Below are positions 1-11,356 of a stretch of DNA of 64,000 bases, in pieces. Below the pieces are notes generated by a model. The model worked only from the letters and a program-made list of their open reading frames with translations. It was not told the DNA's origin and ran no database searches. The stretch's first letter is position 1. Each line of letters begins with the position of its first letter. Made by a program: the position numbers and the translations under genes. Source of the stretch: Roridomyces roridus (lineage: Eukaryota > Basidiomycota > Agaricomycetes > Agaricales > Mycenaceae); the NCBI GenBank assembly GCA_029378245.1, contig JARKIF010000096.1, positions 55,629-119,628 on the forward strand. The letters run 5' to 3'.

Positions 1-1114
1 AGTCGATTGGTGGTTTCAAGTCAGACATGCTAGGAGAGTGTGTGTGGGGGAATTAAGAAGAAGAAGTGGCTGTTGAACTTTGAGGGTACATGGTCTTTAA
101 GAACCCGGACTGACAACAATTGCGCTGTCCCACGCCTTGTGGGGACGTCAGATCGACACTGCCTCTGTCCCAGTATAGAAATCCTAGTTCTTCTGGAAGC
201 GCCCTGAAACGGGCCGTGATTAAGCAGTGAAGATAGTGAATTAGCGGTCCCTAGTCTGCACAGGATTCTTCTCCCTATCCGCCGCTTAATTTTGCCTTTG
301 AATGCGAAAAAACATGACAGATCAAAATTTAACTGGTTGAGCGCTCAACAGAGGAGCGTGGAGAATAATTCGGGATTACTTGAACCTGCAGATACAGCTT
401 GCAGCAGGAGAATATTACAACCCGTGCAGTGCGATTGGTATTCTCCCAGTCAAATTTGCAAAGAAGGATCGAGGATAGCTGTGTATGCATATGCGCCAGT
501 CAAGTCGAACAGAGTCGAACCCAGTCTGATTGCAAGAATGCGCCGATGTTTAAAGCAGTATGAATGAAATCAGAGGCTGTAAGCGCCAGGCAACACGACA
601 GGTGACTTGTTGGGCGCCCGTTTGAGATGGATTTCAGAAAGAAAGAGAGAGGAGGGCCGTTCAATCGCGCTTTCGGGTCGAGATCCGAGAAATGGAGGGA
701 AACACACAAAGAAGCTGTCGCCCGCTTCAAATTATACGACGCCGCAAGTGGGTTGAATTCCAAACTCTCCATTTCCGGAGCAAGTTTACCTTGATCAAGA
801 TCCACCTACCACCACCGAAGAGCAGACGCGGCACAAACGAACAACGCCAGACGATTCACGAGTAACAGCTTCAAGTTGCTGCTTGGAGCTTGAAGTTCGA
901 TCGGAGACGTGAGCTCGTAACGCCGCCGGGGTTTCGGCATCGATCGTTTCCGGAACAGCTCTGGGAGCGGGATACTGAGCACTGGGCAGGAGAAATGCTA
1001 GACGCTTCCGAGGGGTCCAATGGGCCAATGATCGCGAAGAGCACAAGTTGGCATGTTCCCAAATGGGAACCAAGGCACAGCCACGTCTTGTCTCTTGAAC
1101 CGAGTCATCTCTCA
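1..1114. other. Non-coding start of window, no gene recognised
   Basis: Short open frames occur on both strands between 1 and 1114. None has a recognisable domain, a start with plausible flanks, or splice-consistent extension. The frames on the minus strand across 795-1259 overlap the first exons of the ITP pyrophosphatase gene and look like chance. The last part is presumably that gene's promoter and 5' UTR. Confidence 0.5.
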
Positions 1115-1968
1115 ATGGCGCCCCAAAACTTGAGTAGGTCTTACCCAGGCCAGATCTCTCGTATTGAACCCTGCGACAGCCTTTGTAACCGGGAATGCGA
1201 ATAAACTGAAAGAAGTCAAGGCGATTCTGTCGGCTGGCGGGAGGCCCATTGAAATTCAATCACAAGCCTTGGACAGCAAGCTGTTTCTCTCTAGATGTTG
1301 GACTACCCGTGTTTACATACTGGTACAGTTCCCGAAGTTCAAGGCACCACGCAAGAAGTCGCGATCGCAAAATGTCGCCGAGCCGCGGAATTGGTACAGT
1401 CAACAACATTTCTGCTGAATCGGTCTTGACGAATGCGTAGCTCGGTGGGCCTTGTATAACGGAGGATACTGCACTCTGCTTTGAGGCACTCAAAGGCCTT
1501 CCTGGGTGAGTACTGCTCTGACTTTCCGATTCGATGCTAAAATATGCAGGCCATACATCAAATACTTTCTAACCGATCTCGGACACGAAGGCCTGAACAA
1601 TCTTCTGGTCGGATTTCCTACAAAAGCCGCTTGGGCTCTTTGTACATTTGCCTACTCTACCGGTCCAGGTAGGATACACTTGCCAACTACGCCGTCCCTC
1701 TAACCATCGCAGGTTCCGATCCCATCCTGTTCGAAGGGAGGACAGATGGATCGATCGTGCCCGCCAGAGGACCGGGCGTTTTTGGCTGGGACGCTGTGTT
1801 CGAGCCAACAGGGACCGGGTTGACGTATATCTCCCTCCTCTCTTTCCCGTCCTTGAAGAATGATTCTTTTCCAGGTATGCCGAGATGCCAGCGGACCAGA
1901 AGAACAAACTGTCGCATCGCTATAAGGCCTTGGAGAAGCTTCGAGAGTTTCTGCACTCGTTGGAGTAG
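1115..1968 (+). CDS. HAM1: Inosine triphosphate pyrophosphatase (HAM1/ITPA family)
   Basis: This is a house-cleaning enzyme that hydrolyses ITP, dITP and XTP to monophosphates so that deaminated purines stay out of nucleic acids. Seven exons fit: 1115-1133, 1180-1275, 1329-1393, 1441-1505, 1550-1668, 1713-1824 and 1875-1968. They give 189 residues, the usual family length. Diagnostic pieces are the N-terminal [12 protein letters not shown] loop, the central [17 protein letters not shown] stretch and the C-terminal [10 protein letters not shown] motif. The start at 1115 was chosen because splicing 1134-1179 joins MAPQNL to TFVTGN. No ATG lies directly in front of the TGNANK loop in exon 2. The intron at 1276-1328 appears to use a GC donor. 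The gene is convergent with the Cid1-like gene downstream. Confidence 0.93.
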
Positions 1969-2745
1969 TCATTTTGGTCCTGTGCAAATGCTGTTCATCG
2001 ATGTCCTTCTCAGCTGATCAACTTGCTTTCGAGTGTGAGCGCCCATTCAACCTGTATCTGCCCAGCGATCTTTGGGGTTTGCCGGCGCTTCAGCGTGTTT
2101 TCGGGTCAGGAACTCGTTTGCGACAAACTCCCGACCTGATATAAATTTTCACTCTGACTTTCGTCAAGATGCCTGCAATGGATACTCAGGAAAACGAGAC
2201 CGAAAGCCATATCACCTACTTACCCAGGACACGAAACCTCGACCGCCCATCACGGCGGAATCTAGCAAGCACGTTTGCTTTCAGTCTTCTTTTACTCCAA
2301 ATCACTTGCTCAGGACGGCGTTGGGACGGCTGGACTGGTCCCATAGCCGCTACAAGGCTTCCATTGTCATTGCAGGTGCTGGAGCGGCCCAAGGCGTTGT
2401 TGACATTGTCCGAGGGATCCCACAACTTCCACGCGTTGCACAAGAACACCTTCGTATCACCCGCTTCAATGAGTTTGCCTTCGTATCACCCCTCCAGTCC
2501 AAGGACATGAAAACCGTTTATTTGCATGCGTAGATATGTACCGACTAGCAAGCGTAACAAGGGTAACCGCTAGCAAAGCAGAAGCAGGTTGCCGCCCCGT
2601 GGGATGAGACGGCGTCTAGGTGAGTACACATGTGTGAGTAAGGTAAGGGTGAGCACGCGTTCCAGTAGGAAGCGAGCCAGCGGCTTTGGTAGATATATAC
2701 TGCCGAGGGTGAGGGTGAGGGTAATTTACACGACTTTTGCACATG
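1969..2745. other. Convergent intergenic region
   Basis: This holds the 3' flanks of the ITP pyrophosphatase (plus) and the Cid1-like gene (minus). A 153-codon plus-strand frame (2072-2533) lacks any recognisable domain and overlaps another open frame, so it is not called. Three near-tandem GGGTGA units lie at about 2702-2724. Confidence 0.5.
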
Positions 2746-5700
2746 TCATGAGCCTGCTGCTGCAGACACCGACATTGCTTTGTGAACGGACTCTGTGGGG
2801 GTCTCGTCGCTCGAGTCGACGGCGGGGTCTGGGGACTTGACGGTGGCGGTGGCATCGCCAGCAGATGGTAATAGAGGAGGGGAGGGTGACGGCGACGGCG
2901 ACATTGAGACGGATGTTTCGTATCCAGTGGACAACGACGGCGTCGGCGAGCTCGTTGCAGACGAAAAGTCTGCAAACTGCTCCGTATCGTCGTCGTTCGG
3001 GAGCCCGCAAATCTCGCCAAACGAGATTGACACCGTGGGTGGAGAAGGTAAGTGGGGAGGCAAGGGGGCGTCAGAGAGGACGTTGGAGCTATTTAATACA
3101 CGCGTGGCTTGTTGCTGCTGTAAAAATACAGAGTGTGAGTGCGGCTTGGGCGTTGGGGCGTTTGTTGAAGGAGAGCGCGAATGATGACCCTGCGTGTGTT
3201 GCGAAACAATGCGCGTCCACGAGGGTGATGGGGGTTTCGGTCCACCAGGAATTGCCTTGGGGACAGGGGTGTGCTCTCGCGGGGTCGACGAAAGGGACAA
3301 CGATAATGGGGGGTGGCTGGACGGAAAGACGTCACTGGGTACACCGATCCCAATAATGTTGCTGTTGGTGAGAAACTGGGGGATATGGGAGGGAGACGCC
3401 CCTCCGGAGAAGGTTGCCGATGTGGATGCGACGGGGTATACATTGGGCCGCGGACTAGAGTGCGGACTCGGCCGCGGAGATGTTTGATAAAATACAGTAT
3501 GTGTTTCAACAAAATGAGGAGAAAAATGCTGTCCAGATGGTGAGTGAGAGTGCGGCGATTCTGGTGAAGGCGGAAGCGGTGGCAGAACCCCTGTGGGTGT
3601 GGTGCTGATGGTAGGCGCCCAGTTTGCCGCTCGGGGTGGCCCGGATGACGAGCGCCGCGAAGTTCCAGGGTCGTTCATCCACGAGGTTGGTGGTGCCGAC
3701 GCGGCAACTGCAGTGCGTTCTCGATTATTCCGACCCCTGGCACCAGTACTCAAGCGGCCGGATGTTCCATAGTATATGTTGTCAACACCAAGGTGTTGCT
3801 GGTGGGGGATAGGTGGCCGGGGATCCCGAATATGCCACGATGGCCGGCGCCATCCGTTGCTGTGCGCCGCTCCTTGCTCGGTCTGGCGCACAGCAACACC
3901 CTCCGTGAAGGAGCGAACCGAAACAACGTCGCTGCCGGCGTCGCTGACGCTGGTATCCGTGTCCGTAAAGACTTCGCTCGTGCCTTCCGAGGCAGACTCG
4001 GAGGCAGACTCTCTTGCTCGCTGCTCACGTTCACGAGCGCCCGTCGAGCTTGTCGCAAGCTCGAGACTGTGGCCAAGATTGCTTTCAAACAACGCACGTG
4101 CGTCGTCCGGTGCGCCCGGTGGCGGTGGACTTGTCCATTTACCGCGCCGCGGAGCCATATGCGACGAGGGAAGCGGTACTGGGAGATTCATCCCAGAGCC
4201 ATTTGCCCGATTCGGTGTAACCGATATTGGAGCGGATATTGTTGGGGGAGAAGGCGGCTTGGCACGTCCACTTCCGCTACCCACTGTATATGGTGTTTGT
4301 GGTGGCGGTCGCGAGACGCCATACGAGGAAGCCGAGGGTGGAGAGACCAGACTTTCGTCGGATCGCTCGGCGCAGAGATCTGCGAGAGCAATGACCGCGC
4401 GCTCGGGACGGTTGGCCAAGATGCGAGAGGCCCGCATGAATTCGCCTCGGATCTAAAAGCCATAAGAAGTAGGAACGAGATTAATGAAGGGGTTGCTCAC
4501 CGTGTATAATCCGTCCTTGGTCACACAGCGACCAACATTAAAGTCCAACTCGAAGGGATCCTGCGGGACAGCTTAATTGCATAGAAATCGTGACGTAAAA
4601 TAGGTATACCTCGATGCAGAGGCGATTGCGCTCTCGCGAATCGTGATATCTACCGGCGGACAGCTGTAGATGCGTGCTCAATACTAGCCACGGAAGCGAT
4701 GCAGAAATGTCACTCACATCATTCTGCCAGCCCTTGGTGAGCTTTTTCAGGAGCCCGGCACGTATAGACGCGACGCCGGTGTTGTAGCTGAAATCGCGAG
4801 CGTAATAGCGAAAGAAATCAATCAGACTAGACGCGGGGATCAAGTCTCCGTTCCTGGCCAGACGTGGGAAGACTTACAGTTCGGCGACACTCTCGTTATT
4901 TTCCGAATGCCATCGGGTCCTTAAAAGCTCAACATCGTCAAAGAACCAGGTGTTGTAGCCCGCAACATGGGTATCTTCCTTGGTGATGGGTCGCAGGGGA
5001 GGCATCTGCTGAAGATTGGGCAGCACGGGTGGATTTTTGACGTGCACGAGGAAGTATATCACGAGTAGGACATAGCCGTAAGAAGACAGGGTGCCCTTGT
5101 ACGGGGAGTTGATCTTCCGCCGCTTGCTCCAGACCTTGACTGAAGAGGAGGTTAGTCAAGGGCCAGAACCACGAGCACGCGTGCGTATTTCGGGCGGACC
5201 GAAGGATGGGGTAATTTCTCTGAAACCGGAGGAATCAAGCCATCCTTGGGCGCGGACGAAGAGCGCCGTTTGCTCAAGAGAAATAATGCGCACGGAAGAG
5301 GACCATGGTACGGACGCGGGTGGGGTCGATCATGGCATAGCACATAAGGAGACGAGTGTTCTCCAATGCCAGCCGATTCTCGAACCCAATGTCGCAGGCA
5401 ATACCCTGAGGAAGGCCCGGCGAGGGATCAAGCGTAAGCTTGACGATGGGTATGCGCGCGTGGGGTAGCGGCTTGACGTGAAATTTCGTTTCTTGAGGAT
5501 CATTCGTCAATGAAGGGTACGGGGAAGCGACTAAGGCACGCACCGCGTTCTAGGAGGTCACCTAGCATGACAACCAAGTCTGTGGCCGAGAGACGCTCAT
5601 CCGAATCGATCAGGCAGCAGAGGTCCATGTCTGCATGTGGCGGTCAGCGTGGAGGGTGGTCGAGGTGGCCTGGGCTACAGACCAGAGTTGCGTAGACTGA

Positions 5701-5926
5701 AGCCGTTGGCGGTGCTGCCAAAGGACAGCAGGCGGCTGTCGGGCTCGATGGTGCGGATGAGGCGCTCGAGGAGCTTGCGGACGTCCTCCTTGACCTGCAT
5801 TTCTTCCTGGGTGGGCAGTAATTGGATAACAAAGTCGAAGAGACATTGCGAGAGGTCGGCGTAGAAGCGATTCCGGGAAGGGAGTCTGCGGGCGACGAGC
5901 TCTGGGCTGTCGCTGGCGGAGGCCAT
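2746..5926 (-). CDS. Cid1-type non-canonical poly(A)/poly(U) polymerase with long disordered tail
   Basis: This is a nucleotidyltransferase of the Cid1/TUTase family, which adds A or U tails to RNA 3' ends. The first exon (5926-5683) ends in the GSTANGFSLRNS motif. Splicing to 5630 completes the catalytic SDMDL motif, which supplies two metal-binding Asp. A third acidic position is likely in ACDIGF. The central domain continues through exons encoding VWSKRRKINSPYKG and the PAP-associated segment, with RLCIEDPFELDFNVGR followed by TKDGLYTIRGEFMRASRIL. The last exon (from about 4460 down to the stop at 2746) then runs roughly 500 residues of Ser/Pro-rich, low-complexity sequence. This is unlike S. 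pombe Cid1, which is compact. The start at 5926 is the ATG just before SASDSPELVARR. One intron near 5300-5140 is about 150 bp, longer than its neighbours, so an extra small exon may be missed there. Confidence 0.88.
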
Positions 5927-8900
5927 GGGGTTGGAGGAGAGAGGGATCAACAACTTCTTATAGCATCACGCATTCATTCTTTTGTTTCCCACTACATTGG
6001 TAAACTGCTATTGAACTATTCCGAAGGTAGATTGCTGCCCGAACCGCGCCGCCATTGTTTCAAGAGCCACCGAAACGGCGTCAGCCGTCGGAAACCGCGC
6101 ACATTTTGACCGCCGCGGCAATTTGGCGCTAGCAAGGACTTGGATAGGATGGGGTAGCAGAAGGCCGTGACTTGGACAGACAGCGGGCCTGAGTTGATAC
6201 GCAGAGCCTGGTCCTTGATTGCTGCCAGCCAGTACGCTTCCCAGTCATCCCTCTTGTCTGGATCGAAGCACAATTGACCGCGTCCCGATCGTGACTTGAC
6301 TCGATAATAGCACACAGAAAATCGCCGCCTTGTCCGAACCCCGATGAATATCCTCAAGTAACCTCGGACGGCATAGGAAAAACGTGACAAACAGCGGCCG
6401 TGTGGGGATGATGGAATGCGGAACGGCGGAATAGGGAGGGATACGGCCATGCTATGACGAATAGAGGAGGCGGTGAGGAGACGTGTAGCGGAACATCGAG
6501 GCTAAGGATGAGAGGCGTAAGAGGTCGACGGCCAGCGATCAACCCATCATTCGCAACCACCATGAGTGAAACGAGTCCAAGTCTCGGAGACCACAAAATC
6601 GGCCCCAAATGCCGCAGACAGAAAGGCAAGTCGGGAATCCATTTTACCTACACGATACTAAAGTTGCAACTAAGTGTAAGTATTTACGGACGCAACTGAC
6701 CCAATTTTGCGCTGTTAATATTGCACAGTGACGGTTCTACGCAACCAGTGCGGCCACTGGTGCCTGGCGTCGGAGCCATGGACATATTTGCTACCCCGGG
6801 AAAGGAGCCCAAAAACACGAGTCAGTAGTCTCCTTGATATCAAGTTGTCGCCCTTCATTCTTCCAAGGCCAGTCGAAGAACAAACAGCGAATTTCTGTAC
6901 TGGAAGCTAAACTTGGAGCGCTGTCTGTCTGTTCTTTATGCTCCCAGCCTCTTCAGTCAACTTTTGCAGGCTCCTGCCACCCAGAGTCCAGCACTGAGCC
7001 TGAAGAAGACGCGCATCCGTCAGTGGCAGCTCTCCACAGTGTTGAAAGAGAACCTTTTTGGCTCTGTCTCGGAGCACGTTCGAATTCTGGTGATGTGCTA
7101 AAATCCGGAATCCCCGTATCTTTTTCGGCCCAGGTCGGAGAGAAAATACCCAGGAATTTCGTCTAGACAACTGCGTCCGATGCATGGGGTCAATTTCCCG
7201 TGCGTGACCCGAGTCCATCTACCGAATCTCAACCGACTCATACTTCCCGCACTCGGAGAAGGAGATGTATTCTGAGAGGTCCTGTGTTTATCCACCTGCC
7301 GCTTCTCCATCGGACTACTTTTCGCCGTGGGTGTGCATCTCTAAGACACGGCTTCCGGAGAGGTACTACTTGCCGTGTTGGCTCGTGGATCGCGGGTAAA
7401 TGCGGCCCGTTCCTGCTACCGGTGACCTCATGAATCTTCTCAGTATTCGAACGGCCCTACGCGTGATGTACACTCTTGTGTGTACATATGGCAGTTTATC
7501 GGTCAAATACGAGTCCGAGTGCCGAGTCTCTTTGGCTTGACTACATTCAAGTTGTTGTTGTGCTGATTTGTTCTAGCTCATGGCGTTGTTCTTGCTAGGC
7601 GGATCGTCACCCGGGACTCTGTATTATTCCAGGATCGATTCTCTGGGATTCAACTCGGAAGACGAGCTGTGGATTCGGTCGTTTCGGTGTGCAAGAGTCA
7701 AAGCATTTTTGTGAATGAACGGGTCTACGTCAACTCATCGCCGTATGGTTGAATCTCTTCTCCAATCTAGCGAATGGGTTGGAATGGCCAGTGACAAAAG
7801 GAGACGGTTCCAGAGCTGCATTCGATGATGCAGGACTTCTTTGGTGGTGTACCGACCCATCGTGAGTTTGAACTTGATTCAACTTTCATGCGCTCATCCG
7901 GAATAATACGTGCTGTGGATCGCGCATAGGCTATATTTTTGGACCAAGCAGCCGTTCACGCGACGTACCATTTGCTTCAGACTACTGTTGGTTCAAATTT
8001 GTGTCTGTTCATCTGCTCCACCTCGGCACGCTCTGCGATGGGTGTTTTATATGTGTCGATCATCAAAGTATGTTGCATCGACTTTGCTGCAGGTGCGTAC
8101 TCGTATTTGTTGGCATATTACGGGAACGCGTAGACCCCGACATCCATACTTATCAGCTGTCGTCCTCCTGCTCAATGCTTTTTGCCAACAAACGTGCTGG
8201 GTCCCGGTTGACGTAGGGCTGGATCAGGCATATGAGGCGTTGTTCAAAGCATGCGAGGCGAGGTAGATTTCCTCTGAAAATGCCAAACATGTTTTACCGA
8301 ATATTGGAACTGTTGCAGCAGTTGAAGTATTTGGTATTTAGATCGGTTGCACGCCGACACAGATTCTCAACCGCCACCCGATCAAAAATCTGGATTCTGG
8401 CCTGGCACGTCTATCGAACAGTTGCTCTCTGAAACGACCGCGGAAGTGGAGTTGAACTTGACTGATGTCGACGCGCAACTCATGTCTCTGTGGCTGGCTA
8501 CTCCGACCTGCAGTGAGATCACACTTGTTCTCGTGTCAGTCGGTGCTAGAGGAGAAAGTCGTGCCAGCCTGCAGATCCTGGCTTTCGGATCGGATTACCG
8601 CAGGCCGCGGCAGCATCTCAGAAGCGCTGAGTATCGGGGAGAACAGCTGCGGACCTATTTATTTATTTCGTAGCGGCATTGCCGCGCTGGCGGTCCCGAA
8701 CCTGGAGCTACTTCAGCAGGAACTGGAGACGGTTGAAATCATATGCATCAAATCATCAATTGCAACCATCGGATCTGATTTCCGAACATCGTGTCTGCGG
8801 CGGCAGGTGCGGCATCCCATTTCTTTTCTTCGTTCTTGGATGCTCGGCGCTTCATACTTCTTTCGCAGGCAACGGATCCCAGTCTGGTCGATTCAAAAAA

Positions 8901-9299
8901 AAGTTGGTCAAGATGCGACCCACTGGCAATGCAACCTTGTTACAGAAATATTGCTTGTCTTGGGCCTTGTTCTTGTCTTTGTCGACTTCGTGGACTGGAG
9001 TGATACTCGTAACTCTGGGATGAACAAGTTGAACGGAACAACGACCGGATCCGGAATTACATTTCGATCCCGCGTTCAGAAGAATAGAACACTCAATACA
9101 ACAACACCAGCCCTCCCATTTTGCAATCACACGGCCACTGCTTTCCTCTAGAATTAGCCTCGACTCTTTTGTTCTCTCGAAGGAAAATTGACCGGCGGAT
9201 GGGCCTTTTGATGAAGGCCTTTTCGTTGCTTAGCCTCACGCGGCGTTTCAACCAGGTTTGCGATAATGGGACAAAAGGCAATTGTTGTCGTTTTTGGAG
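5927..9299. other. Gene-poor 3.4-kb stretch
   Basis: Only short open frames are present on both strands, all below about 230 codons. None has a recognisable domain or coherent splicing. The part around 8470-8680 resembles the 3' end and 3' flank of the von Willebrand A gene at 10470-10700. It shares an 18-nt identical block (8660-8677 and 10682-10699) and a nearby GGATCG-ATTACCG block. A decayed second copy of that gene is possible, but I could not trace its upstream exons. The rest is unassigned. Confidence 0.4.
8660..8677 (+). repeat. 18-nt direct repeat, copy 1
   Basis: The block of 18 bases beginning TATTTATTTCG and ending TAGCGGC is identical at 10682-10699. Flanking sequence on the left is also partly conserved (GGATCG-ATTACCG about 65-90 bp upstream in both). 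This suggests related 3' flanks rather than chance. Confidence 0.6.
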
Positions 9300-9307
9300 T
9301 ATAAAAG
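9300..9307 (+). promoter_or_regulatory. TATA box of the von Willebrand A gene
   Basis: TATAAAAG at 9300-9307 lies 73 bp upstream of the ATG at 9380. A pyrimidine-rich leader containing CTCAAG and ending in CTCAACATG follows. The spacing suits a TATA-driven and probably inducible promoter. It is the clearest core promoter element in the window. Confidence 0.65.
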
Positions 9308-9379
9308 CAATGGACCCTCAACGCTCAACAGCGCTCTCTTCTGCTCAAGAACACCCACATCCTCTCAATTTTCCTCAAC

Positions 9380-10577
9380 ATGCCTAACGATTCCAAGACT
9401 CCCAACTCGTTCAACCCTATTGAGCCTGACGCTAGCCAGGGACGTTCGCTTCTCAGTCTCCCCGGCTTCTTAGGCCGTGGCAGAAGTCGCTCCACCAACG
9501 AGGCACCTCCAGCGTATGACGCTGTAGTCGTAAAGCCGACTCTGAATCGGAAATGGAACTTGTTCGGGAGTTCAAAAGGCGGTACGCAGTGTGGCGCAAC
9601 GATTTCAGGGCACAAGGATGCACGAATGGTATCTGCGGAGAATGCGCTCGAGATTTTGAGGAAATTCGACACCGTTATCCTTATGGACGATTCTCCATCA
9701 ATGAAGAAATCGGGTTCGAACAACCAAGTTAGCCGTTGGACGGAGGTATATTTCCCACCTGTTTTTATATCTGCAGACCGTCAACTACCTTGCAGGCGGG
9801 ACTAGCACTGCAATCATTGGCGGAGAAGGTCGTCCAGTATGACGAAGATGGGATGGACATCCACTTCCTCAACCACAAGGAGTCAGCTCTCCAGCTCAAG
9901 GTCAGGGCCTTCTCCGACGATATCCCTTCTAAACAATATACAGTCCGCTTCCAACGTCAAGGAGGTATTCGACAAAGTGACGCCCCGAGGTTGGACACCG
10001 ACCGGAAGACGCTTGAGAGATCTCCTAACGCCTCTGCTCGATCAACTTGAAGCGGCCAATATTGAGCCAGACGGCACTCCAAAGAACACGGAAACGGGGA
10101 AAGAAATAAAACGTGTTAACATCATTGTCATTACCGACGGTGTAGCCAGTGAGTGTCAGCACCTGTATTTCGATGCCCTCTCATGCCTGTCGTAGGCGAT
10201 GACCCCAAGCAAACGATTATTGAGGCTGCAACACGGCTGACGAATCTCAGGAACTTGTGCATGATCCAGGTAAAATCGGCGCCGTTGGGTCCACCGAAAC
10301 TGACCATGGAATCAAGGTTGGAATCCAATTTGTTCAGATAGGTAGCGACCCTGGGGCAACGCAAGCCCTCAAACAACTTGACGATGATCTGGAGAAAGCT
10401 CATAATATCCGAGTAAGCAAACCTCTTGAATCTTTGGCGCCGTTGTCGATGTTTGCCATGCAGGACATTGTCGACACGACCCCGTACTCGGAGCTCCATC
10501 CGATCACAGCCGAGGGATTGCTGAAAGCGCTCTGCGGGGGCATTAATCGTCGGGTAGACGAGCAGAAGCATTCGTGA
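9380..10577 (+). CDS. von Willebrand factor A domain protein (fungal)
   Basis: Six exons (9380-9745, 9796-9900, 9944-10148, 10196-10269, 10317-10412, 10464-10577) give 319 residues with all junctions in frame. The VWA domain starts near residue 90. A complete metal-ion-dependent adhesion site is visible: DDSPS (DxSxS), the GWTPTGRRL loop supplying Thr, and IITDG-type IVITDGVAS supplying the second Asp. The N-terminal 80 residues are polar and rich in Ser and Pro (for example EAPPAYD), with no signal peptide or membrane span. The protein is therefore likely cytosolic. VWA proteins of this kind are common in Agaricomycetes and mostly uncharacterised. The substrate or partner cannot be read from sequence. 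A TATA box lies just upstream. Confidence 0.82.
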
Positions 10578-11356
10578 ACTACCTATTGTACTCGGATCGC
10601 ATTACCGACCAACTTGTGAACGTCGACAGTGCGGCTTCAGCATTGAAACATTGAGGCATCGGAGAGAAGAGCCGACCCATGTATTTATTTCGTAGCGGCC
10701 TTCCGTGCGGAGGGGTAAGGGCGTGGCCATGAGTCGCCGAAATTCGAATCCGCCCTGGCGACTTCATCTGTCGGCTTATTAGTGGATGCTTCTGAGTACT
10801 AGTGAGAGTCAGGAATATGGGGCACGGTGCCAAATCTAGTCCGGACGGAGGCTTCACGGAGCATCAGACGTTGGTTGAAATACCATCGGATCGTATTGCC
10901 GAAGCGGTGGTCGCATGCATCGGACGAAAGCCGAAAGCCTGTTTTTTCAAGAACCAGATCCTGAGATATTACTCATCGTTCGGGACGATGCTCGTCCGAC
11001 GCCCTTGAAACTCGGCATTGCCTATTCGTGGAGCATGGATTCAGGAGCCTGGCATCCTCTTGCAATTGGTCGACATCTCATCGACTCGTCGAATGCCTTA
11101 CATACTCACCGGCCGAATTCGAGCAGTAACCGACCTCGTTGCTTCATTTTTCGGCCTTCTTCCAATTCTTCTCAATCTTCTTTGCCTATTACCGGCGGGA
11201 TTGGACTGTGGGTCAACCTTGAAGCGTGGCGGCACAACGATGCCGATCTCCGCATCCTGTAACATCGGTCTTTTTCGGTCCAATCGCGCAAGATAAAAAG
11301 ATTGGGATGGATATGTCGACCTCCACGATCTTTCACGACTTCGCCCTGTTTTACGA
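10578..11356. other. Intergenic region between VWA and MFS genes
   Basis: This contains the 3' flank of the VWA gene with the second copy of an 18-nt repeat at 10682-10699, then the presumed promoter of the MFS transporter. Several plus-strand open frames of about 70-115 codons overlap each other in different frames. None shows a recognisable domain. Confidence 0.5.
10682..10699 (+). repeat. 18-nt direct repeat, copy 2
   Basis: Identical to 8660-8677. It lies 105 bp after the stop codon of the VWA gene. Confidence 0.6.

Noticed and set aside
2702..2724. GGGTGA repeat resembling telomeric sequence
   Set aside because: Only three imperfect units, not the fungal TTAGGG motif, and located in the 3' flank of a core gene. 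Too short to mean anything.
3776..4509. Two overlapping plus-strand open frames of 226 and 238 codons
   Set aside because: Both are shadows of the disordered exon of the Cid1-like gene on the minus strand.
6016..6629. Minus-strand frames of 144 and 91 codons as possible genes
   Set aside because: They overlap in different frames, show no recognisable domain and have no supported start or splice structure.
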